From contig JABIME010000006.1 in NCBI GenBank assembly GCA_018654125.1, positions 1 through 23,456 of the forward strand: 23,456 bases of DNA, given 5' to 3'. Below are positions 14,800-22,898 of the stretch, one piece after another; within the stretch, counting starts at the first letter, position 1; each line of letters starts with the position of its first letter. Position numbers and translations under genes: made by a program. The notes under the pieces were generated by a model. That model searched no databases and was not told the origin of the DNA. It worked only from the letters and a program-made list of their open reading frames with translations. The DNA comes from Candidatus Cloacimonadota bacterium (GTDB lineage Bacteria; Cloacimonadota; Cloacimonadia; Cloacimonadales; TCS61).

Positions 14800-16437
14800 T
14801 TAAATTTTCTTCGCTCTGATTGAATACATATGAGGAATCTTACTTCCATATTTATTAGAAACCCACCTGCCTTTTTCAATTTCTGTTAGGTTAGGAAAAC
14901 AATTATAAACTTGATAAGGGAATTCATTAAAAAACTCTATTTTCAATCCATTTGAGATTAAACTATTTAATACTTCACTTAAACTATGGTGCCACTCAAT
15001 GTGTTTTAGGTTTTTATTAGAAACCTCAGACTTATCAGTATAAGATTTTTCAATAGCTGTTTCAAGTGCTTGTGATTTAAAATAACTATCAGATATCTCA
15101 GAATTGTTGTTAAGCGTGTAAATGAATGGATGAAATTCCACCATATAAAATATTCCATTAGGTTTCAAATAACGACTTATAATCTTCGCCCACTTATCAA
15201 GATCATTCAACCAATTAATTGCTCCATACGATGTATAAACAATATCAAAAGTCTCATTTAAAACACTCTCAATATCATATATATTTGAACGCACAAATCT
15301 TGCTGAAACTTTCAATTCATTTGATAATTCAGTAGCTTTTTGTATCGAAATATCAGATATATCAACTCCCACGACTTCAGCGCCTTGTCTAGCTAATGAT
15401 AAAGTGTCCATCCCAAAGTGACACTGAAGGTGAAGAAGCCTCTTCCCTTTTATGTCTCCTAATTCATTAATTTCAATTTGATTTAGCGAAGTTTTTCCTT
15501 TCTTAAAACTATCAATATCATAGAAGATAGAGTTTGCGTGTAAAGTTGTTAGTTCATTCCAGCTCTTCCTATTATGTTCAAAACTATCCATATTGATTTT
15601 CTTATTTTTATGCTTTTGTATTTTCAAAAGTTTACTCATATTTTCCCCAAGTATTAAATCCTTTTCTTCAGTTGAAATATCAAGATTTCTTATTCTATCA
15701 ATATTATTCTGCAAGTTGTCTTTCCCATAAGGTGTATCAGTTCCAAATGTAATATTTGCTGCTCCTACAAATTTTATTGCATCTATAAATCTTTTAGTAG
15801 ATGTAAGTTGTGATGTTGATGTGTCAAAATAAAGATTACTATCTTTGAAGTTATCTTTTATAAATAATTCTAATCCAAATAGATGTGCAATAATTAGTTT
15901 CAACTTCGGATGTTCTTTTTTATATTCAATGAGATGTTTTACATCATTATCAGAGTACAAATGAATAAATAAAGGCAAATCTTTCTTTTCTGCCCACTCG
16001 GCAATAGTTCTGAAAAAGTCTGAATCTACAGAATAGTCTTCCCAACACTGATGAAGTTTTACACCTTTAAAATTCCATTCTGTAAGCTTCTCATTTAAAT
16101 ATTCTGTCGGATTATCTATTTGTTGCGTAATCCAAATAAATTGAATCACTCTTCCATTTGTTCTCTGTGTTAAATTGTAAACATACTCATTTCCTTTTGG
16201 TATTTGCTTAACTGTTCCAGTAATTCTCATTACAAATTTAGTTAATAGGTTTGTAATTTTAACCACATTTTTTGTTGGAAATAGTTTTGCCAAATTTGGT
16301 AAAGAGTAATTTTTCGTACTTTCCAATTCCCCAGGTACAAGTATTACTTTATCTACACCAGATTTATCCAGATTCTTAATAATACTTTCTGGATTAATAT
16401 AATCTCCTGCAGCATGTGCATGCCCATCTATAATCAT
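14800..16437 (-). CDS. Amidohydrolase-2 / SAM methyltransferase fusion protein
   Basis: Protein of 545 residues with two complete, unrelated domains. Residues 1-275 are an amidohydrolase-2 TIM barrel with the metal ligand pattern D4-G-H6-A-H8, then K127 (GVKLHQ), H159 (FIHLYS), H185 (IAHLFG) and D234 (FGTDTPYG). From Met283 (MDSFEHNRKSWNELTTLH) a class I SAM-dependent methyltransferase begins, with the SAM-binding segment RLLHLQCHFGMDTLSLA at 333-349 and VVGVDIS at 355-361. The join (KHKNKKIN) is a short basic linker with no stop and no ribosome site before Met283 (15591). AAAGGAG precedes the start at 16437. Both domains look intact, so this is either a true fusion or loss of an intervening stop and spacer. 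Substrates unknown. Confidence 0.85.
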   Translation of the reverse strand: MIIDGHAHAAGDYINPESIIKNLDKSGVDKVILVPGELESTKNYSLPNLAKLFPTKNVVKITNLLTKFVMRITGTVKQIPKGNEYVYNLTQRTNGRVIQFIWITQQIDNPTEYLNEKLTEWNFKGVKLHQCWEDYSVDSDFFRTIAEWAEKKDLPLFIHLYSDNDVKHLIEYKKEHPKLKLIIAHLFGLELFIKDNFKDSNLYFDTSTSQLTSTKRFIDAIKFVGAANITFGTDTPYGKDNLQNNIDRIRNLDISTEEKDLILGENMSKLLKIQKHKNKKINMDSFEHNRKSWNELTTLHANSIFYDIDSFKKGKTSLNQIEINELGDIKGKRLLHLQCHFGMDTLSLARQGAEVVGVDISDISIQKATELSNELKVSARFVRSNIYDIESVLNETFDIVYTSYGAINWLNDLDKWAKIISRYLKPNGIFYMVEFHPFIYTLNNNSEISDSYFKSQALETAIEKSYTDKSEVSNKNLKHIEWHHSLSEVLNSLISNGLKIEFFNEFPYQVYNCFPNLTEIEKGRWVSNKYGSKIPHMYSIRAKKI

Positions 16438-16491
16438 TATTGCTCCTTTTTGACTTTGATACAGTAAATGTTTCTTTTGTTGTTACTTGTT

Positions 16492-17436
16492 TTAATTTGA
16501 AATTACCTCTCCTTCATAAACAGTAGAATAGGCATTCCAATTGGGATTACCACCTACAGTTCCACCAATTACATAAATTTTATTTCCTATACTTACGCAA
16601 CCGAAAAACACGTTTTTGGCTGGCAAAGAAGTAGTTTCTACCCAGCTGTCTGTTTCAGGCTTATAAATCAGAACCTTATCGGAACAATCATTTTTTCCAT
16701 GTATCAAAGTCTGCCCACCCAAGACAAAGAGTTCACCATTCACCACAATAGAAGCCGGTTTAAAAAGTAGAAGTGGTAGATCGTTTTTTTGTTCCCATCT
16801 ATCTGATTTCACATTATAAGTCTCGACTGTCCAAACATCACCCCAAACATCTTCCTTAGTACCTGCACCACCAATTACATAAATCAAAGAATCCATTGTT
16901 ACAACTGCAGCATTATTCCTTAATGAAGGAATGTCTGCTCTCTCTACCCAGGAATTGGATTGGACATTATATGCTTCATGTTTTTTTGTAATACTTTGCC
17001 AAGAAGTAAGACCTCCCATAACATAAATTTCATCACCAAAAACACCACAGTCTACGTGTTGTCTACCTGTCGGCATTGGTTCTAAGATTTTCCAGCTGTC
17101 TGTATCGGGGCTATATTCACGATTTGTATTTTGGAACAAATCACCACCTATGGCATAGATCTTGCCATTAACAGCTGCTAAAGCCAAGTTGAATGTTGAG
17201 TTTGGGATATCTGCTAGTTGAATCCATTCATTCATTTTAGGATTGAATTTGAAAAGAAATGGTACTTTTGCTTTGTCAGTTCGCCCTGCGACAAAATATA
17301 TTTCATTTTCCAGAGTAACTGCATCACCAAGATAATAACCTTCTGGTAATGAGGCTAATTCTTTCCATGCTATGGTTTGGGCAAAAGATGAACATATAAC
17401 AATAAGTATTGCCAATGTAACTATTAATTTTTTCAT
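16492..17436 (-). CDS. Secreted kelch-repeat beta-propeller protein
   Basis: Protein of 314 residues with a signal peptide (MKKLIVTLAILIVICSSFAQT). About six kelch repeats of 45-50 residues follow, each with the pattern of hydrophobic strand, double glycine (IYVIGGAGT, LFVLGGQT, IYVIGGTVGG, IYVMGGLT) and a spaced W (DSWKILEPMP, SNSWVERADIP, SDRWEQKNDLP, TDSWVETTSLP). These fill the protein, so it is a free-standing propeller, probably a binding protein or sugar-oxidase-like scaffold in the periplasm. Its ATG overlaps the stop of the serine hydrolase gene (ATGA), a translational coupling signal. Confidence 0.9.
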   Translation of the reverse strand: MKKLIVTLAILIVICSSFAQTIAWKELASLPEGYYLGDAVTLENEIYFVAGRTDKAKVPFLFKFNPKMNEWIQLADIPNSTFNLALAAVNGKIYAIGGDLFQNTNREYSPDTDSWKILEPMPTGRQHVDCGVFGDEIYVMGGLTSWQSITKKHEAYNVQSNSWVERADIPSLRNNAAVVTMDSLIYVIGGAGTKEDVWGDVWTVETYNVKSDRWEQKNDLPLLLFKPASIVVNGELFVLGGQTLIHGKNDCSDKVLIYKPETDSWVETTSLPAKNVFFGCVSIGNKIYVIGGTVGGNPNWNAYSTVYEGEVISN

Positions 17437-18596
17437 TTAATCTCCTTTAGATTTTGATCCATTTTGGCTATCTTGTTAGTCATTTCAACGCAAATACGAT
17501 CAGTAACTCCAAAATCACACGAATTGGTAGCTACAACATAAGCTCTATCTATTGCAGGTGCGACCATAACTGCAGCATACCATATCTCATTACTTCCTCC
17601 ATGTACTAGCACTATTCCTTTTGCCCATGGTTGTTCAGTCTGTTGGAATACCACCCATCCTGCTGCATAAAAACCAACAGGCTCAATTAACTTATTTAAA
17701 ATTGTTCTATCAAGAAATGTGTTATCACCGGGTAATTGAAGAGATATAAATTTAGCCCAATCTTCTATGCTGCAATGAATACGACCGGCAGGACTTATAG
17801 CTTCATTATAATATGCCCTACTGGGCTTCCATCTGTTTCCAATCCATGATTTTTTATGCCCCCAGGGTTGATCTGTTGAATTATTTTTTAAGGGATCACC
17901 GATACCGGCAGTTGTCATTCCAAGTGGTTCAAACAAGCGTTCTTTAATTAAAGTTTCCCAGCTTAAACCTGTTACTTGTTCTGCCATACAAGCAGCTATA
18001 ATGTATCCGAAATTAGAATAATACCATTCTCCAACAGTATTTGCCGGAGCAAAAATTATATTATCCTTCAATAAAGAAAGTCGTCTTTCTTTGATCTCTA
18101 AATTAGTATGTGCTAACTCGTCTATAGGATTTTTAGGAAGACCTGCTCGATGAGTCAATAATTGCCAAAGAGTTATATTTTCAAAACCAGCATGTATGTT
18201 ATTCTTTAATTCAGGGATGGCTTCAATCAATTTCATATCCCAGCTTAATTTGCCATCCTCTACAAGAGTTGCAAGCATTGTAGCTGTCATCGCTTTTGCG
18301 CATGATCCAATATGAACAAGGTCTTCATCGGTCATAGCCACATTAGTGCCAGCTTTACGAACTCCCGCTGATCCAATAGCAAGAACACTATCACTAGAAA
18401 TAATTGCAGCTATCATTCCGGGTGCATTTCCTTCTTTTACAATTTCAGATAGAGCTTTGCTAATCAGCTCATTTTTGTTAGATTCCAATTTATCTTGAGC
18501 GTAACTAGGAATAGTCGTAACTATAGAAGTTGCCATTAATATTACAGGTAGTATTAAATACTGAAACCTGTTTTTGAAGTTGTTTATTTTTAACAT
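17433..18596 (-). CDS. Secreted serine hydrolase, beta-lactamase class C / esterase EstB family
   Basis: Protein of 387 residues from the chosen ATG at 18596. A GTG at 18611 is in frame, but the AAGGTG ribosome site lies between the two. A signal peptide (residues 1-34, ending SYAQ) leads into the penicillin-binding-protein-like hydrolase fold. Motifs are S98-C-A-K101 (the SxxK nucleophile pair), Y193-S-N195 (YxN) and H332-G-G (in place of KTG, as is common in this family). LWQLLTHRAGLP and LGMTTAG are family blocks. Members include D-aminopeptidases, esterases and class C-like lactamases, so the substrate cannot be assigned. The stop overlaps the kelch start, and the upstream esterase-ankyrin gene ends 36 bases before. 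Confidence 0.9.
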   Translation of the reverse strand: MLKINNFKNRFQYLILPVILMATSIVTTIPSYAQDKLESNKNELISKALSEIVKEGNAPGMIAAIISSDSVLAIGSAGVRKAGTNVAMTDEDLVHIGSCAKAMTATMLATLVEDGKLSWDMKLIEAIPELKNNIHAGFENITLWQLLTHRAGLPKNPIDELAHTNLEIKERRLSLLKDNIIFAPANTVGEWYYSNFGYIIAACMAEQVTGLSWETLIKERLFEPLGMTTAGIGDPLKNNSTDQPWGHKKSWIGNRWKPSRAYYNEAISPAGRIHCSIEDWAKFISLQLPGDNTFLDRTILNKLIEPVGFYAAGWVVFQQTEQPWAKGIVLVHGGSNEIWYAAVMVAPAIDRAYVVATNSCDFGVTDRICVEMTNKIAKMDQNLKEIK

Positions 18597-18632
18597 AATT
18601 ATCTGGATCACCTTGGTCTAGACTACCCTTAT

Positions 18633-21143
18633 CTATTTATTAATGATAATATTTTGCATTGGTTCTTCAAGAATTGTAACTTCCGGCAGACTGTCTTTCA
18701 ATATCTCTATTGTCTTTAAAACCTCATTCTCTCCATCTTTATTGAACATAGAGAAATGCCCTAATATGATATGTTTTGGCTTTAAATAATTTTTTATTAT
18801 TTCAATCCCCGGGCTATTGTCTCCCCATAAAAACCCACGATTAATAATTGCTAAATCAATTGTTGAATTTTTTATTCCTGATAAATCATATTCCATCTCT
18901 CCACTCACAAGACTTCCTTCCCAGGCGTTTCCACATGCATCACCACCAATAAATATATTCATTCCTTCAATTGTAAATAGGAAACCAAGATTTTTGCTAG
19001 TACCGTTTCCATCAGCATGTCTTAATCTGAATACTTTTACATCTATTCCGCTAGCTTCTATGCTGATAGATCTATATAAATCTGGTAATACTTCTTTTAC
19101 ACGGCATGTATCTGCTTTGTTTTCCAAAGCCATTTTCAATCTCTCTGATGTTTTGTTGTTGCAAATTACATTTAATTTATCGCTATTTATCATATATTCC
19201 GCAACCATATCAGGTGAGAAATGATCACCATGATCATGTGTAATAAGCATAAGATCCGCAGAGTTAAAAGGTTCTTCATGTTTGTTCATTTTTTTTACAA
19301 TTTGCTTTGAAGGTGTTAAATATGAATCAAATCCCTGCTCAAAAAGAGCATCAACTATAACAGTTTTATTGGCAGATGAGATCATATAACCCATATTAGC
19401 TATATATGTAACTTTGATTTCTGCTTTTCCTACTCCATTAAAGTTGATAGATCTTTCTTTTGATAATTTACCCCCTGTATTTTTAAGGTAATCAAAAATA
19501 TCTTCATTTCCCCAATCTTGGGCTATGCTCAATGCAGTTCTTCCAGTGTTATCAACTGCATTGATATCAGTTTCACGATCTATCAATAATTTTGTTAACT
19601 TTTTATAATTATGCATTACCGAATAATGCAATGCTGTTTTATTTAAACTATCAACTGCATTAACATCAGCACCTTTTTCTACTAATTTTTTGATAATTGC
19701 ATAATCACCACCAATTACTGCATTATGCAGGAAACTTCTTCCTATTTTATCTTTATTGTTAAAATCAGTGCATTCCTTTAATAATGTTTTTGCAACATTT
19801 GTTTGACCATTTGATAAAGATATGTGCAGCAATTTGTTTATCTCATGTTTATCATCAGGAAATTTCGCTCCTTTCTTCAAGATCAAATCTGCTATCTCTT
19901 TATTATTACCTTCTATTGCAGTTACCAGAGCAGTTTTCTCATTGTTATCAACTAAGTTTAAATCGGCTCCAGCATTTATTAAATACTCACTGATATCATT
20001 TGAATTGCTTCTCAAAGTTATGTGTAAAGCTGTTTCCATATTATTATTTTGGATATCAATATTTGCGCCGTTTTTTACCAATTTTTTTACAAGGGATAAA
20101 TCTCTATGTCTTAGAGACATTATTAAAGCATCAATTTTTGTTGTAGGATTTTGATAATTTATATCAGCTTTATTTTCTAATAAAAAATCACTTATCTCAT
20201 TTTTTCTGTAATATATTGCAAAAATGAGTGGAGTATATCCAGAATTTGTCGAATCAACAAGACCGGGATTTTCTTTAACTAGATCTTTTACTTCTGCAAT
20301 ATTTCCATCCCTGATTAAAGTAAATATTGTCTGTGGTTGTTGTATCTCTTCTACATCTTCAAATATAAATTCAATTCCTCTGTAGACATCAGTATATGGA
20401 ACATGTCCTTCGCCTTCTAATTCTTCCATTTTCCACTTTAGGCCTTTTGGTGCGTTGTTTTCTAAAAGTTTTCGTAGTGAAGGCATAGTCGTAATCACAG
20501 AATTATAATCCTTTTCACCATAAACAATATATACTTTTTTGTTAAGATTTTCTATGGCCTTAAATAATTCAGTAGTTTGATTTAAGACATAATTATTTTC
20601 ATAACCCAGCATTGGGCTACTCAATATGTAGGATGAAAACAGATCAGGATCAGTATTTAGAATATAGGTTGCAAACATTCCAGTATTAGAAAATCCAGCA
20701 ACAATTCTTTGAGAATCTGTTTTATATTCTTTCTCTATATAAGGAATTATTTCTTTCTTTATAGATTTCAGGAATTTTTTACCCACAGCTTTATTTTCAG
20801 GATTTCTGGTAATTTTAAAAGGGAAAACTTCTCCTCTACTTCCATCATCACAAATTCCTACAATAATCATTTCCGGAATTCCGTTACTCCCGCCCAAATC
20901 TCTGGCAGCAGAATATACGCGTTCAAAAGAGAATTGAGGATAAAGTACATAAAGCACAGGATATGTTTTTAACGTATCATACACATCGGGTAAACTAATC
21001 ATTAGTTCTCTTTCATTACCATAAACTTCCGAATCAAAGGAAATTCTTTTTCCTATTGATATATCCTTGTTTGTTTGAGCTTGTAATTGTGCAAAGCTAA
21101 AATAGAATAATCCTACTAATACTAAAAATAGCGTTCTTTTCAT
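18633..21143 (-). CDS. Secreted esterase - ankyrin repeat - metallo-beta-lactamase fold triple fusion
   Basis: Protein of 836 residues. Residues 1-22 are a signal peptide (MKRTLFLVLVGLFYFSFAQL). Residues 30-265 are an esterase-D-like alpha/beta hydrolase with candidate triad S152 (AGFSNTG), D212 (YGEKD) and H247 (EGHVPY); YPVLYVLYPQ is the family oxyanion-region block. Residues 271-560 hold about eight to nine ankyrin repeats (for example FLHNAVIGGDYAIIKKLV, GADVNAVDS, KTALHYSV). Residues 570-836 are an MBL-fold hydrolase with a complete metal-site pattern: H636-D-H638-G-D640-H641, H709, D735 and H796. The frame is unbroken and has AAAGGA before the ATG. The substrate of either enzyme domain is unknown. 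It sits in a run of minus-strand genes, several of which encode exported hydrolases or propellers. Confidence 0.88.
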   Translation of the reverse strand: MKRTLFLVLVGLFYFSFAQLQAQTNKDISIGKRISFDSEVYGNERELMISLPDVYDTLKTYPVLYVLYPQFSFERVYSAARDLGGSNGIPEMIIVGICDDGSRGEVFPFKITRNPENKAVGKKFLKSIKKEIIPYIEKEYKTDSQRIVAGFSNTGMFATYILNTDPDLFSSYILSSPMLGYENNYVLNQTTELFKAIENLNKKVYIVYGEKDYNSVITTMPSLRKLLENNAPKGLKWKMEELEGEGHVPYTDVYRGIEFIFEDVEEIQQPQTIFTLIRDGNIAEVKDLVKENPGLVDSTNSGYTPLIFAIYYRKNEISDFLLENKADINYQNPTTKIDALIMSLRHRDLSLVKKLVKNGANIDIQNNNMETALHITLRSNSNDISEYLINAGADLNLVDNNEKTALVTAIEGNNKEIADLILKKGAKFPDDKHEINKLLHISLSNGQTNVAKTLLKECTDFNNKDKIGRSFLHNAVIGGDYAIIKKLVEKGADVNAVDSLNKTALHYSVMHNYKKLTKLLIDRETDINAVDNTGRTALSIAQDWGNEDIFDYLKNTGGKLSKERSINFNGVGKAEIKVTYIANMGYMISSANKTVIVDALFEQGFDSYLTPSKQIVKKMNKHEEPFNSADLMLITHDHGDHFSPDMVAEYMINSDKLNVICNNKTSERLKMALENKADTCRVKEVLPDLYRSISIEASGIDVKVFRLRHADGNGTSKNLGFLFTIEGMNIFIGGDACGNAWEGSLVSGEMEYDLSGIKNSTIDLAIINRGFLWGDNSPGIEIIKNYLKPKHIILGHFSMFNKDGENEVLKTIEILKDSLPEVTILEEPMQNIIINK

Positions 21144-21198
21144 TTTAATTCCTTTCGTTTTTTGTTTTAATTACATAAACATTTAAGTAGAAACCTAA

Positions 21199-21930
21199 CT
21201 AATCTTCATTATTGTAGATCACCGGCATTTGACCTTGCCACTTCTTCCATAAATCTGGTTCCATTAGAAGCCTGGCCATGAAATTACCTACATTTATTCT
21301 ACTTGTTCTACCTGGGTCAAATACAGCGCTCCTTATGGGTGAACGGTATATCTGATATTCTGTTACGATATCTTCATTTATTAAAGTGTCTGGTCGAATA
21401 GACACCCATTCAATGAATTTATTATTCTGTCCGATTCTCAATCTTAAATAATCTGCAGCAGCTTCATTATCACGGTGAGGTGGAAGAAGCAGATGGATTA
21501 AGCTAAACACGATTTTTTGCCCCAACGATGTTAGCTCAGCAAGATCTTTGTTACGCACAGCTGTAGTATTCATCAAAACAAATTTAACCGGTTTTTGGGA
21601 AGAACCTGTTTCGATAGCTTCACATAACAATCTAACCGAGTCAGTCACCAGTTTTCTGGGATTGCCGAACATGCCTTTAAAGGTAAGGTTATGACCCAGG
21701 CAAGAGGCAACTGAATTACAATCAATCAAAAAGCTCTGGATTTCCTCTAAAGTAAGCTCAGAAATTGAAGCTTTAATCACAGTTACTTTCTTATTAGTCT
21801 GCCATTTATCAGCTACTTCACTGGTGGGACGGATAACCACTTTTACGTCTTGCCCCATCTTTAGCAGCTGCTCTACCAACTGCTTTCCTGTAACGCCACT
21901 GGCACCTAATACTAATGTTTTCATACTCAT
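21199..21930 (-). CDS. SDR-like / NmrA-type NAD(P)-binding protein, paralogue B
   Basis: Protein of 243 residues. Rossmann motif TLVLGASGVTGKQL at the N-terminus, then SCLGHNLTFKG, LVTDSVRLL, MNTTA, PPHRDNEAA, WVSIRPDTLINE, SPIRSAVFDPGRTSRINV and a closing MPVIYN. These are the same blocks in the same order as in the gene at 14031-14756. A cytosolic oxidoreductase or epimerase-like role is inferred. The start is either M1 (21930) or M3 (21924); the ribosome site is weak for both. It lies between the PD40 lipoprotein gene (18 bases upstream) and the esterase-ankyrin gene (55 bases downstream). Confidence 0.85.
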   Translation of the reverse strand: MSMKTLVLGASGVTGKQLVEQLLKMGQDVKVVIRPTSEVADKWQTNKKVTVIKASISELTLEEIQSFLIDCNSVASCLGHNLTFKGMFGNPRKLVTDSVRLLCEAIETGSSQKPVKFVLMNTTAVRNKDLAELTSLGQKIVFSLIHLLLPPHRDNEAAADYLRLRIGQNNKFIEWVSIRPDTLINEDIVTEYQIYRSPIRSAVFDPGRTSRINVGNFMARLLMEPDLWKKWQGQMPVIYNNED

Positions 21931-21948
21931 ATTTACATTTCTCTTATA

Positions 21949-22884
21949 TTATTTTAAACTTTCAGGTTTTCGTAACTTTCTAATTATATCAGTAGAAACC
22001 CAGAAGAAATCCTGTCCTGGTGTATGTCTCATAAAGAACATGTATTTCCCATCAGGAGAGACTGTAGGAAAGCGCTCTCTCAAATCGGTATTAACTTTAT
22101 CTCCCATATTGATTGGATACCCCCATTTATCATCGTCAGTTTTAAAACTAATATACAAATCAACATCACCAAATCCACCCTCATGCATCGCTGCAAAAAT
22201 TACATATTCTTCCTTTGGAGACATATAGAAATTCCATACCGGACGAAATTCCTTATGTATGATAACACTATCTGCAAAAGTGAAATTATTATTATTATAT
22301 GTGTATTTAGAAATCTTGCCGAAAAGGTTCTTATAGACAATTCCTTTGTTGGAGAATATTGGGTTATAATCCTTATCTTCGGTATTATATGGTTGTCCAA
22401 CATCTACTGGTTTATCACTCCATTTGCCATCTATCTTTTCAATGTAATAGGTGTTCATGTCGGATGAAACCCAGGGACTTCTAACCTGGTAAAAGAATAA
22501 TTTATTTCCATCTGGGGAGAATACAGGTCCGCCATTGAGTCCGTGCGGATTATTTTTTATGAACGCGGCCAACTGGGGCTTAGACCAGATACCATTTTCA
22601 AATTTAGAATAAAATATCTGTTCAGTATTTTTGGATCCATCTTCTGATTTGTACTTTCCGGTCCAGGCTGACCAGTAAATCTCATCTCCTTGGGGAGAAA
22701 TAGCAACCTGGCAGTGTTCTGCCCAAGTGGAATCTGATACAATACCGGGAGCAAAAACTTCAGGAATTAGCCCGGGTGGTGTAAGCCCAAAATAGGCATC
22801 TTTTGTTTCTATAAAATTCTTTTCTGTTTGAGTACAACTTACAAAGCTTAGTATTGCAAGCATTAACAATAATAGTTTTTTCAT
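21949..22884 (-). CDS. PD40 / WD40-like beta-propeller lipoprotein
   Basis: Protein of 311 residues with a lipoprotein signal peptide, MKKLLLLMLAILSFVSC (candidate lipidated Cys17). The mature part has TolB-like PD40 repeats with their telltale motif: ISPQGDEIYWS, FSPDGNKLFFYQ, SPKEEYVIFAA, VSPDGKYMFFM. Alternating segments such as GIWSKPQLA, GKWSDKPVDVG and DKWGYPINMGDKVNT match proteins often annotated as exported WD40-like or OmpA-associated PD40 proteins. A binding or scaffold role at the membrane is inferred. AAGGAAG precedes the ATG. Confidence 0.88.
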   Translation of the reverse strand: MKKLLLLMLAILSFVSCTQTEKNFIETKDAYFGLTPPGLIPEVFAPGIVSDSTWAEHCQVAISPQGDEIYWSAWTGKYKSEDGSKNTEQIFYSKFENGIWSKPQLAAFIKNNPHGLNGGPVFSPDGNKLFFYQVRSPWVSSDMNTYYIEKIDGKWSDKPVDVGQPYNTEDKDYNPIFSNKGIVYKNLFGKISKYTYNNNNFTFADSVIIHKEFRPVWNFYMSPKEEYVIFAAMHEGGFGDVDLYISFKTDDDKWGYPINMGDKVNTDLRERFPTVSPDGKYMFFMRHTPGQDFFWVSTDIIRKLRKPESLK

Positions 22885-22898
22885 TTTTCAATCTTCCT

